Shown here piece by piece: positions 21,493 to 31,481 of a stretch of 64,000 bases of DNA; within the stretch, counting starts at the first letter, position 1; each line of letters begins with the position of its first letter. Below the pieces are notes generated by a model that worked only from the letters and a program-made list of their open reading frames with translations, was not told where the DNA came from and did no database searches. The translations under genes were made by a program, and so were the position numbers. Source of the DNA: Nemophila menziesii (lineage: Eukaryota; Streptophyta; Magnoliopsida; Boraginales; Hydrophyllaceae); assembly GCA_029959085.1 (NCBI GenBank), contig JARWIR010000016.1, positions 6,555,441 to 6,619,440 on the forward strand, in the 5' to 3' direction.

Positions 21493-22069
21493 GGACTGGC
21501 AAAGTGGAATTTTTATGTGAACATCTTATTCTTTAATTGGGTTATTGGGGATGCTAAATTGTGCATCAAGGAATTCATTGGGTTGAGTGAGAAACGTTTT
21601 ATGAGAGTAACTCAAGCTCTAGGGCGATTCGTTGATGGCTAGTGAGGAGAGAGCCAAAAGCTCACTCTAAATTATCCAAATATACTATCCTACCGTCCCT
21701 AAGCCTAAATTACAACCTTAAATACCTTTTGATTCTTTGCTATGTGATCAAGAAGTGATTCAGCCAATAGAGAGTAGTTAAATGGATCTTTGGATACTAG
21801 TGAGGTTCGATGAACAATCTATAGCTTCCTTGGTGAACTGAGTAAAGTCCCTCTCCTTCTTACGGTGCGAAGCTAATCTAATCTTGAATTCAAACCGTGT
21901 TGACTGTGGATATGAGAAGTGTACAGGTATGCAGTTTGTAAATATTATTACATGAAATTTTCTGAGTAGTTGCTTTAAGTTTATTCTCCATATTCTGCTA
22001 TCTTCTTCCCTCTGTGCTTAATTGACGTATGTGTGTATTTAGAGACTTCCCATTGTTTTTATCTTTATT

Positions 22070-22102
22070 GTATCGGGCGATACAACTTTGAGTTGGGGGT
22101 CT
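22070..22102 (+). promoter_or_regulatory. Pre-PPT hairpin and polypurine tract of element A
   Basis: GTATCGGGCGATAC (22070-22083) is followed by ACTTTGAGTTGGGGGTCT, directly abutting the 3' LTR at 22103. The G-rich stretch is the expected primer site for plus-strand DNA. In C and D the hairpin has a GGA loop; A has lost one base of it. Confidence 0.75.
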
Positions 22103-23625
22103 TGATGTCTCCTCATTTGTGATAGATTTATGTTAGGATGAGACATCATTTTTAGTGATTTAGGAAGTCTTCTAGTCGAATTTCTTGAGAAATAGTGCAC
22201 TTTCCTATTTTGAGTCTTGATTTAGTAAATTATTATTTTTAGAGCATATTGGGTTTAATTATTTATTTAGTGTGAAGTTTTAAAGATAATTATGGAGATT
22301 AATTAGAGTCCAAGTCAAAGACTACAAGATATGGAAAGAGATTAGCATGTAATTGGAGATAAAGGAAAGACAAGCTAAAAAGATGGAAAAGGAAAAGGTG
22401 CCTCAATCTGAATTTCTGCAGCAACGCCTAAAGAAGTGGTGATAACTCCTAAACAAAGCCGATTTTGGTAAGTTCGTTTCATAGGGACGTAGATAATTCT
22501 GTGAGGATTCTTTTGGTATATTGTGGAGCAAAAACCGACCAATAACGAAGAAGATATGCTCAAAACAGTTCAGCAGTAATTATCTTTATTTCCATACGAA
22601 TTAGAGTTGGGCTTGGAGTCCACCACTTACTTCTCCTTCAAGAAAACGAATTAGGGCTTCCTAAACACCTATAAATACACCCTTAAACCATTGTAAACAT
22701 GTTATTTCTCAGTTTCAAGCTTAGGTTTAGTCCTTACTTGTATTTTCTCAGTTTTAAATAATTGCTTAGTCCTTTAAATTAATATTCATCCTTATAATCA
22801 AGCTATTCATCCAAGAAGCAAGCTGACCTATAGAGGAAGACAAGAAGCAAGAAGTTGGAGAGTGACAAACTACTCTTCTACATCTCACCTTCTCTATATT
22901 TAGGGTATTTAGCTATAGATCTGTGGCTCAACCATATTTCTAAGCTTTTATTCTGTAAGTTTTACTTTTAATTGTTGGGTTATTATTTTGTCTTAAATTC
23001 ATTAATACTATTTGTTATGTTAATTGATTGATCTTGGCGTATATTGTTATTATGTGTTTTGACTTATTGTTACATCCTTAGATTTGGTCAATCTTAGGAT
23101 TATTTTTAGTTATTGACAACACCACATAATCGTCTAGTTTTAATCCTTTGCCTAACTAGATAGCCATAAAGGTTTGATTTAATCACCAATCATTACCCAA
23201 GACCTTGGTAGTGGAGAGGTTGCTCCTAAGCCTAGAAAAGGCTAGGTAGAATTTAGAATCCTGGTTAATATATAATGCTTAATCTGTGACAAGTTAGAAT
23301 AACAAGTTAGTAAAATACACTCATAATATTAATCCTAATTTATTTAACTTACATTCATATTTATTTATCTGCATTCATATTTGTTTATTTCATATCAGAT
23401 ATTTATTCATCTTTTTATATTTTTATCTAAAACATCTAAATTCATCTACGCTTGTTAAATATAAATAGATCTAACGGATTAAATCCCTGCGAACGAATTT
23501 AACTTATCATCAAAACTTGCAAACGATCTGTGATACTTGCAGTGAGATCCGTGGTTCTCAAGGGTGTGTGCTCTTTATTATTATCTTTATTTATCTATTA
23601 TTTTATCACACCTTTGCCCCCACTA
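22103..23625 (+). repeat. Element A 3' LTR
   Basis: Starts TGATGTCTCC and ends CCCCCACTA, with the last-but-one base changed from the 5' copy. TSD GTACT follows at 23626-23630. TATA box at 22670-22677. It differs from the 5' LTR by about 20 substitutions, mostly transitions, and a few indels. Confidence 0.93.
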
Positions 23626-23630
23626 GTACT

Positions 23631-25198
23631 TGTGTGTTATAAAATAAAATTCAAAAGATCAGGACTCACAATCCGCAAGTGTACGGTTGTCCAAGTAGTA
23701 AAACCGATAAATCGGATTCGTTCGCGGGGACGGATTAGGTACAACTCAGGTGTGGATCAAATAGTGGAATAATCGCAATAACAAAAAACTAAATGATATG
23801 AAAGTTTGTTTTGGGTTTTTGATTAACAACTAGAATGCAAAAATAAATTAAAGACTAAGTATATTAAGCTGGAATAAAAATAATGCAAATGAAAGATGTA
23901 GACGCAAGGAAGGAAGTAGTACTTGAGTCTCGCTAGGGCTTCGCCTAAACCTTCTTAATTAATGTCTTCTTTTAAGGGTTGAATCATTATTATTACGCTA
24001 GTCGGGATTCTAAAGTCTCTTAGCCCCATCAGGGTGGAGCTAAACGCTCTCCTACGATATCCTAAACTTCGTCAGGACGATTAAGACGATTAAGACGATT
24101 TTCGGATGATTAAAACTTACCACATTTGCTATTGGCTAGTCAAGCCTGTCAAGGTCATTGGCGGATACCAACGCCAATTACCTAGTTCTGTATCTAAACC
24201 CCCCGTCAAGGTGATTACTACGCCACTATATTGAATAGCCTAAACACTAAAACTCACTCTTAGTTCATGAATCTAAGGATAATAAATAAAGCACAAAATA
24301 AAAGCCAACGTAAATAATAATTCAATTTAAATTCTTAAATCCCAAATCGGAAAAAAAAAATTAATCTAGTTTGGGTTCAACCCAGTTTGCGATTCTCAAG
24401 TACAAGGGAAATTTAGCTCATAACTGAAATAAAAGAAATAAAATTAACGGTGATCATGTTTTACAGAAAGAAAATAAATGAAAGAAACCTAATTAGACGT
24501 TTGGATCTGGCTGTGATTTGGAGAAGCTGAATTCTCCAGCTATTGGCTCCTTCCTTTTCCTAGCTTCTGACTTTCTCTCTGGCGTTTCTGACTTTTCTAA
24601 AAAATGAGTTGTGTGTAAAAATAAAGTCAAAAGGTTTATTTATATTAAATAATTTGGATTTGGGCTTAATTTGGATGAATTAATGAAATAATAATTGGCC
24701 CAAGTCCACTCTTCAAGTCCAAATTCCGTAACTGGTGTATACCCTCCACAAAAACGGCTTTAAATTTCTCAATTTAACTCCGAATTGACTCATTCCACTT
24801 GCTAACTCTTCGTAACTCGATAAGGAACAAATCTGCTTTACAACTCAGAGGCTGAATCCATGTTTAAGTCGCTCGGAATCAGCAATTACCATCAGCCTTT
24901 CAGATTTGCATCTCTAACTTGTCAATTCTTCGGGATATTTCTTATCGCCTTTGACTTCTTTAAACGATCTAAGACTCCAATTCTTGATTCCTCTCCTTGA
25001 TAGTATTAAAAACCTACAAACTTTACACTAAAACAAACCATTTAACATGCAAAAGTTTAATAAATGAAAAATACTAAAATACAAGGTGAGAAAATGAAAT
25101 ATAACAAATTAACGCTAAGAGTCTATCGAATTAGTCAAATAATCACCCAATTTGATGTCTCCTAAGGGCATATAATTAGAACAAAAGAGGAGACATCA
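23631..25198 (-). repeat. Element B 3' LTR (main part)
   Basis: Minus-strand LTR starting TGATGTCTCCTC at 25198, with the inverted copy GGAGACATCA about 36 bp in. It is the same family as solo LTR E (34173-35734): both share the opening, a TTATTAAACTTTTGC phrase and the ACAACCGTACACTTGCGG-type phrase near the end (here about 23673-23695). Its last 11 bp lie at 15131-15141, beyond inserted element A. Confidence 0.85.
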
Positions 25199-25215
25199 AG
25201 ACCCAAAACTCAAAC

Positions 25216-25234
25216 CTTTGTCGTCCCGACAAAG
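25216..25234 (-). promoter_or_regulatory. Pre-PPT hairpin of element B
   Basis: CTTTGTCG-GGA-CGACAAAG on the minus strand is a perfect 8-bp stem with the same GGA loop as GTATCG-GGA-CGATAC in C and D. The arms differ at two or more positions, but both sides changed together, so pairing is kept. Confidence 0.75.
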
Positions 25235-26561
25235 TAAAATTAAAAATAATGGTCTAAGGTGAATGCCGAAATACAGAAGCTAGTAAATACACCCAAAGCA
25301 ACACTTAATAAATTCCATATAGCAAACATTAGGAATTAATATACACCTACACTATTCATGCAAAATCAAACACAAATAATATCAATCTTAAAATTAACTT
25401 CACAATGCTAGAAGGTTACGCTTGTACTTATCTCATTATGATGGCTATAGGGTGTTGCTTGATCCTTACTCCTTTTGAACGCTCCACTTAGCATATTCCC
25501 TGTTAACTTACTATGTATATAGGAATCACGAGGACTTTATGGTTTTAGCATAGGCTTAGGGACGGTGTGGTATGTATATTTGGTAAATTTGAAGTGAGTT
25601 TTTGGCTCTCTCCTCACTTACCATCAACAACTGTCCACGAGCTTGAGTTTACACTCGAATAATGTTCTTACTCAACCCATTCGATGCACTAATTTAGCAT
25701 CCCCAAGTTAACCCAATATATACTAAGATGATTTTCAGAAGATTCCACTTTTCCGGTTTAATTTATTCTTTCTTTTCTTTTTTAACTTCTTTTTTTTTGT
25801 ACAGTAGCTAACCGGGTTCCCGGTTTGTGATGACCGGGTTCTCGGTTTGTGATGATCGGGTTCCCGGTCCTTTCTGTATTGAATTTTTCGATTCTTTTTT
25901 TTCAATCTCGGCAAAGGGTTACAAATAATAATATCATCTGAAATTGTGCCTCAATACAAACACATGTAATTCCCTCCCAATGTAATTTCCCAAAATGGAC
26001 CCACTACCCCAAACTCAAGCTCGAGACAGGTCTTAGGATTGTGATTCAAGTGCGGGTCATTTTAGAAATGCCTAATAAACTGAGGGGATATGGGCTTATA
26101 TCATGGAAACAAGAGAAAGGCTTTAAGGCTCAAAATTGGGCTAAGATGGATATCATTAATACAAGGGATAGAAGGCTAAAAAGGTCTCAAATGGCTAACA
26201 AAGAACTGCCCCTATCATTTTCCTAATTACATAGCTTGCCTCTAGTTTATATCTAAGTGGGTTCTCTACTAATTTGGATATCACGTTCTACAAACCAAAC
26301 ATTTTCCTTAAGTACAAGTTTACTTCTTTTGCATTGTTCATTAATTCTTCCTATCAATTACCTAGGTTTGCATGTATGTTTTATACTAACCCCTAAAGTC
26401 CACTATTTACTATCGTAGATTCATCAAAAGCATGCTTAATGGGGACATTTAAGATCTTCTACAGTCAAACGCAGCTCCTAGTTAATTTTATTGAATGCAA
26501 TTAAAAGAAATAACACGTAAAATTGGGATGAGGCAACGAACCCCACCCCAAACTCAAAAAT

Positions 26562-26581
26562 GAGTCGTGTCCCCACGACTC
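26562..26581 (-). promoter_or_regulatory. GAGTCGTG hairpin (B)
   Basis: Identical to the hairpin of A, on the minus strand, about 65 bp after the stop of the envelope-like ORF. This fixes its place as just downstream of the third ORF in the fuller element type. Confidence 0.75.
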
Positions 26582-26646
26582 GTAAAGACTCGATAAAGCG
26601 ATTAAACTAATATACACTAAATGAGAAAGAAGTTGGAAAACGTATC

Positions 26647-27576
26647 TCAACCAGCACTAGGCTGGTTAGCATTGTTGCGTCCAGGTTGGGCATCTTTTGT
26701 GAGGATTGAGTAAATGACGTGTTGCATATTGCTCACCCCAAATAACATATTTTTCAGCGTATCCAACTCTTTTGTGACGTTTCCTAAAGTGACAATCATC
26801 GCATCCTGTTTTTCTTCCAACACTCGGATTTTATTTTCAAACTCATTATCAGAATTTGCCTTCTTCTTTGGAGGAGGAACTCTAGGACTTTTCATAGGTT
26901 TTGCTGCTTTATTATGAGCATTCTCAATCGAATTCAACTTCATATTCTCCCCACTATCCGAAGGCTCAACCTCTTCGCTCCTACGTGGTATTTTCGCGTC
27001 TAGACACAAAGCAGTGATGGTACATGGAAACATGAGGTTTTGCTGAATGGTAGGGATTTTCTCAAACTCCATAATGGTATCATAAATCACACGAACAACA
27101 TCAATTTCCTCATCCTCAATAGTACACTTTATAAAGATAACATGCTCTTTTTTCAATTCGGAAGTGTGAGTGATGCCAAAGAAAGTGGGTATTACGAAAC
27201 GAGACCATACCTTAGTCGAAGGTAATAAATAGCTACTATAAACTTGCCTATCATATCTTTCACCAGTTGGGATAGGGTGTTTCCCATGAATCAACACTTT
27301 ATCCCAAAGATACTCCCAATTAAAAGATGGATCGTTAAGAGTTTCTTGATATTGGCAAGGCCCAGTGATGTTTGGAAACTTCAAAGTTTTGCGAATATGC
27401 TCAATTGAGAAACGTAGTACCTTTTTGCGTATGATAATTGACTGTTTATTTGAAAAATATAATCCTTCATAGAAATCACGCACCATGGTAGGAATATAAG
27501 TAAGATCTCTCACTCTCAATTCGGTCCATCCAAACTTATCACAAGTAGTAGCATAACCCTTAAACTCACTGCTCAT
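26647..27576 (-). pseudogene. Athila envelope-like ORF, main part (element B)
   Basis: 309-codon frame from ATG 27576. Residues about 1-190 resemble the putative plant transposon protein domain found in the third (envelope-like) ORF of Athila elements: YIPTMVRDFYEGLYF, then an R-K-K-V-L-R-F block, then KVWSRFVIPTFFGITHTSELK and a hydrophobic/acidic stretch. The C-terminal third is basic (PPPKKKANS), then a probable coiled coil (FENKIRVLEEKQDAMIVTLG). No clear signal peptide or membrane span is seen in this part, so a true envelope role is doubtful. Its function in these elements is not established. Confidence 0.7.
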
Positions 27577-27941
27577 AATACTTCAAGGGAATCCCTTCTC
27601 AACACCAAACTTAAAGTAATTAATTCTTTCACGAACCTGATCAGCCCAACTATTGCTACTCTCTTTGGTTTTTGTGCTATAGTCTTTCTTCGGGTAGCTC
27701 TTTGTTCTGGAATGGGCTCGCTAGGAATTTCTTCATCAACCTTTTCTTCTTCATCAACCAAGGTAGGCTTTTTGAGCTTGGCCTCACTTGGGTGTTCTTT
27801 CCTCTTCCTAGTAGTTTTAACCTCTTCAATCTTGCGTTTAGGACCCGAATATGGAATCTCAATAGCTTTCTCTTGCGTAGCACCAAGATTGTTTCTTGTT
27901 CTAATTTGAGTTAAGCTAGAAGTCCAATACTTGTCTTTCAC
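27573..27941 (-). pseudogene. Envelope-like ORF, N-terminal part in another frame (element B)
   Basis: Open frame of 122 codons upstream of, and overlapping by four bases, the main envelope-like ORF. It is strongly charged (RKIEEVKTTRKRKEHPSEAK), fitting the variable basic N-terminus of these proteins. Near 27640-27590 another frame reads like the continuation RERINYFKF but ends in a TGA before joining the main frame, so the original gene is split by a frameshift and a stop. It ends at the junction near 27942 with a plus-strand LTR fragment. Confidence 0.6.
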
Positions 27942-28961
27942 TCCAAGAAAACGTTTTAGGGTTTCCTATACCCTATGAATACACCATCTAATTAGTAGAA
28001 ACACATCCTTGGCTATTCCTTAAGCCAAGAAGAAGCCTAGATCAAGAGAAGAGAAGTCTGGAAGGAGTTACGCATCAAATCATGTCTTCACAAGCCTTCA
28101 AGTTTGTAATTGTTTTCTTTTCTTTATCTTATATGAAATAATTTAATTTAGCTTGAGATTTAGCATATGGGTATGAACCCTGGACTTGTTTTACATCTAT
28201 TCTAATTTGGGATGACATTGTATTTAAATTGAATTCATGTTTTATTCCCTGTTTTATGTGCTTTGATTTATTGTCTGTTTCCTTACGGAGGCCTACGTAT
28301 AGGACTACATTAATAGTATCTAGATGGTCACCCAGAAGGGGTGTCTAATTATTGAAACACCACATAAAAGTCTAGTGTGGGGTTCTGATCCTGACGGGCT
28401 TGCCTAACTAAATAATCATTATGGTACGATTTAACCACCAATCATCATTAGTAGGACAGTCTCATTTAAAAACCTAGTGGCGTAGGAGCAACCTATTTAA
28501 GTCCCCTCGTGATTGTGAGGTCGCCACCCTAGTCCACCCTGACAGGTGTAGGGAGGAATTTAGAATCCTGATTATTGCAATTCTATGTAATTCACCCTTA
28601 TATGATTAGAATAAACAAAGCTAGTGGGGATTACTTTCTATATCTCAAGCTAAACTCTCATACTCTTTGTTTCTCTTAGTTAATTATCTGTCTTTAATTT
28701 AGTAGTTAAATTTTCTATTCATAAAAACCAAACAAAATTTACTTGTCTTTTCTTTATTTTTTGCGTATTAGTATTCTAGCTTCTTTAAATTGCACTTGAT
28801 ATTTGCGTAAGTTCTCTCTAACTTTTGTAGTATCTGAGGAACAAATCTTCTTATCATTAAAACTTGCATACGTCCTGTAAATACTTGCAGTACTGTGCTA
28901 GCCTAGGGTGTTTATTTGCACTTATTTTCCCTATTATTTTATCACGCTTTAGGAGACACCA
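27935..28961 (+). repeat. LTR fragment, 3' end type (possibly element F 3' LTR)
   Basis: Plus-strand LTR lacking its first ~500 bp. It shows the TAGCTTGAGA phrase, 'gggcttgcctaacta', 'accaccaatcat' and an ending TTATTTTATCACGC...GACACCA at 28961. No primer site follows, so it is a 3' LTR or a solo remnant. Similar in type to F and C LTRs. Its left edge abuts element B internal sequence, a deletion or recombination junction. Confidence 0.75.
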
Positions 28962-28991
28962 GTTATATATAAACAACTCTTGATCATTTTT

Positions 28992-29107
28992 GGGTCAACT
29001 TAAATTTCAGGGTTACAAATGATGACAAATACAATTATCCTATTTTTATGGGTCAATTTAAATTTCAGGGTTACAAATGATGACAAATACAATAATCCTA
29101 TTTTTAT
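28992..29107. repeat. 58-bp tandem duplication
   Basis: Two adjacent copies (28992-29049 and 29050-29107) starting GGGTCAA and ending ATCCTATTTTTAT, differing at only a couple of bases. Non-coding, just beyond the LTR fragment. Confidence 0.9.
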
Positions 29108-29109
29108 AC

Positions 29110-29821
29110 GGTCATATAAACCCCTAATAAATAACATTAAAAGCGAAGGATGATGACCATTCAATTCTAAGGGGATATTAGAAAGCCTAATCTTCCCGAA
29201 TTAGGATATATGCCCACTCATTTATCGAAGATCAACATGACAGATCACTATATTTTCCTAGATTGAAAATGATGACCTAATATTCCATTTAAAATTGGTT
29301 GGGACATTCATACCACGGACTATGTCCTATGAATGACGGGGGATAACCACATTATGAAGGTTAAGCTCTTTCACAAGGTTGCAAGCTTCCATGGTTTCCT
29401 GAACTTCGCCTTCAAAGGCTGTCGTACACCAATTTTTATTTTGTAACAACTCTTGAACATGTACCATCCTACAATATATGTATAACCACGATACTTATAA
29501 AATAATCTTTATTAGCAATCGATGCATCACAGGAAATTTGTTATTTGTCTGGATCCAAGATGTTTTTATGTGTTAGTATTGTCTTTGGTAAGCATATTAT
29601 CTTGTGTACTATTATTCCAATTACTCCCAAAGATATCATACATTAATGAGTAAGCCTCATCAAGAATCTTCGTTCTATTCAAAGACTAGTTTTCAAATAA
29701 TTATTTCATTATATTTTTAAATATTATCTAAAAAATGATAAATAAGTAGGCTACAATTTTTTTTGAATTCCTAACCATTCTTGGAGAATGCTACAGATAT
29801 TTTCATGATTTATTCCTCAAT
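29110..29821 (-). pseudogene. LINE L1e: RNase H-like C-terminus (3' part)
   Basis: Minus-strand frames from about 29570 down to 29320 contain CDASIANKDYF and KLVYDSLEGEVQETMEACNL, matching the RNase H-like (RVT_3) domain at the end of plant LINE ORF2. Stops and frameshifts are present. The part next to 29821 is the linker between the zinc-binding and RNase H regions. The upstream half of this LINE is at 45612-46400, separated by element C. Confidence 0.6.
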
Positions 29822-29826
29822 CAAGT

Positions 29827-31358
29827 TGATGTCTCTCTATTTGTGATATATTAATCTATACTTGAGAAATCATTTTAGGGTTATTTAGTTATTAATTTTG
29901 GGATTTTTCTCCATTTATTCATACTTCACACTTTCTTGTCTAGTTTTAGGTGTTTTGCTATTTTGTGAGCTTTTGCGCGTAATTTGTGTGTTATTTATAT
30001 AGAAATTGGATATATAGAAGCTATTACACCTATGGAAATAGATTTAAAAAGGAAAAGTAAAGGAATTCCCTTAGTCAAAGTAAAAAAGGATAAGTTTGGA
30101 TATATTTGGAAAATAAAGAAGTTTCCAAAACTGCACATACGTCCACTAATTAATTTACTACAGAAAAACTGCCTGGAATTATAGAGATATTTTTATATGA
30201 GCAGATAGATCTTTGAAACACGGTCGTTTCCATATAAAGAACGTTAGAATCCGACAAGTAAAGAAGGTGATATGACCAAATCAGATTTTGTTAAGGTTTA
30301 TCCCTTCCTACAAGTTAGGAATGTGAATTTTGGTAAGATCAAGGCTCCTTAACTTGGGGATTACTCCTAATTCCGAAAAGTTCCTATATATACCCCTTCC
30401 TACCTTAGAGAATTCATCCTTGGTTAGTCCTTAATCATCAAAAGACCAAGAGTAAGCTTACATCAAGAGAAGAGAAGACTAGAAGGAGTTGGACAACCAT
30501 TCATGCCTTTCCAATCCTTCATATTTGTAATTTATGTTCTTTCTTTCTCTAGTATGAACTAATTCTATTTAGCTTGAGATTAACATATGGTCATGAACCC
30601 TAGACTTGTTTTATATCTATTTTAATTTGGATTGTGTTTTACATTTAATTGAAATTAGTGTTGTTATCTTTGTTTTTACATGCTTTGATGTATTGTCTGT
30701 TGTTCTTGTGGTGCCCAATGTATAGTATTACCTTAATAGTAGTTAGATGGTCACCCGGAAGGGATGTCTAATTATTGAAACACCACGTAAGCGTCTAGTG
30801 TGTGGTAGTAATCCGGAAGGGTTTGCCTAACTAGATAGTCACTAGGGTTTTGCGATTAACCACCGATCATTACGTAGGGTCCCCTTACCCAAGTCCCCTA
30901 GTAATTTATAGGTCGCCACCTAAGTCCACCCGGAAGGGGATTAGGAGGAATATAGAATCCTGGCTATTGCATATCACACAATTCTCCCTTACATAAATAG
31001 GTTATAACAATCCTAGTGGGAATTACTTGTTAGATCGCGAGCTAAACTCTCATACTATCTTCTTTCTCTGTGTTTATTTTCCAGTCTTTATTTTATTTAC
31101 TTAAATTTTTAGAGTCTTTAAAAACCAAACAAATATTTCAGAGTCTCTTATTTCCTGCGTATAATTCTTCTAGCTTTCTTATTTTCACTTTATATTGCAT
31201 AAGTTCTTCCTAACTTTCGTAGTCTCTGAGGAACGAATTCTACTTATCATTAAAACTTGAATACCATCTGTGATACTTGCAGTGACTAACGTGTTTAGGT
31301 CAGGGTGATTATTTTCATCTGTATTTATCTTTATTATATCACGTCATAACCGACACTA
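29827..31358 (+). repeat. Element C 5' LTR
   Basis: Starts TGATGTCTCT and ends GACACTA, with a decayed inverted copy (GAGAAATCA) about 36 bp in. Seven bases separate it from the primer site. Its interior blocks (30540-31040) served to recognise S1, F and the 27935 fragment. Confidence 0.9.
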
Positions 31359-31364
31359 AGTTTT

Positions 31365-31382
31365 TGGCGCCGCTGCCGGAGA
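31365..31382 (+). other. Element C primer-binding site
   Basis: TGGCGCCGCTGCCGGAGA, identical to element A's site except one G-to-A near the end; tRNA-Asp type. Confidence 0.85.
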
Positions 31383-31481
31383 CTACATCGTTAGTCCTTG
31401 TGCATTTATTTAGCGCTTTTATTTCAGTTAGTTCTATTTTACGCTTTTTGTTTCTAGTTTTGTTTATTTCAGGTTATTCAG

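Larger units (their letters stand above)
19511..22069 (+). other. Element A long 3' non-coding region
   Basis: About 2.5 kb between the dyad array and the polypurine region, in the position of the envelope-like ORF in Athila elements. It has no convincing ORF; a 159-codon frame at 19453-19932 is low-complexity and not shared. Blocks are nonetheless shared with D, C and B, for example the GAGTCGTG hairpin (20526), TATGACCCGCACTCGAATCG near 21090, GAGTTTGGGGTGGTGGGTCC near 21138 and TAACCCTTTG near 21251. Conservation without coding suggests cis-acting roles. Confidence 0.75.
15142..23625 (+). mobile_element. Element A: full-length, young, non-autonomous Athila-like element (8,484 bp, TSD GTACT)
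   Basis: Complete LTR retrotransposon bounded by GTACT at 15137-15141 and 23626-23630. LTRs are 15142-16647 and 22103-23625. By eye they differ at about 20 substitutions plus a few indels (one 18 bp), roughly 1-1.5 percent, so insertion was recent. Internal order: primer site, gag, protease, integrase C-terminal tail, conserved hairpin block, dyad array, about 2.5 kb of non-coding sequence, polypurine tract. RT, RNase H and the integrase core are absent, so movement would need enzymes in trans. It sits 11 bp inside the LTR of element B. Confidence 0.95.
25199..26646 (-). other. Element B polypurine tract, hairpins and 3' non-coding region
   Basis: On the minus strand this runs from the end of the envelope-like ORF to the LTR. 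It contains the GAGTCGTG hairpin (26562-26581), the ACCCGCACTTGAATC and GGGGTAGTGGGTCC blocks (about 25990-26065), the TAACCCTTTGCCG block (about 25905-25925), the pre-PPT hairpin (25216-25234) and a purine-rich tract next to the LTR. Order and spacing match A, C and D. Confidence 0.8.
15131..27941 (-). mobile_element. Element B: minus-strand Athila-like element, 3' half (discontinuous)
   Basis: Minus-strand element represented by its 3' LTR (23631-25198 plus 11 bp at 15131-15141), polypurine region, 3' non-coding region and envelope-like ORF. The two LTR parts join if A (15142-23630 with one TSD copy) is removed. The joined minus-strand end then reads ACACACAAGTACCCACCA, parallel to the end of solo LTR E (35718-35734). 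The flanking CTAAG (15126-15130) is the inferred TSD, but its partner is lost. Upstream parts (gag, pol, 5' LTR) are missing: at about 27942 the element abuts a plus-strand LTR fragment. Confidence 0.7.
8405..28961 (+). mobile_element. Element F: old Athila-type gypsy element, heavily interrupted (discontinuous)
   Basis: Oldest gypsy element of the left half, readable as LTR (8405-8847 plus 10379-10699), primer site (10706), gag, protease, RT, RNase H and the start of integrase, ending at 15130. Its 5' LTR is interrupted by solo LTR S1 and lacks its left end, so the outer target duplication is lost. Gag contains a SINE. Integrase is cut at 15130 by minus-strand element B, which was itself entered by A. 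A same-family LTR end at 27935-28961 may be F's 3' LTR, but that link is inference because integrase, envelope region and half of B are missing between them. Confidence 0.6.

Noticed and set aside
23530..23772. 80-codon plus-strand frame across the A/B LTR junction
   Set aside because: It joins the 3' end of A's LTR to the antisense of B's LTR and is an accident of insertion.
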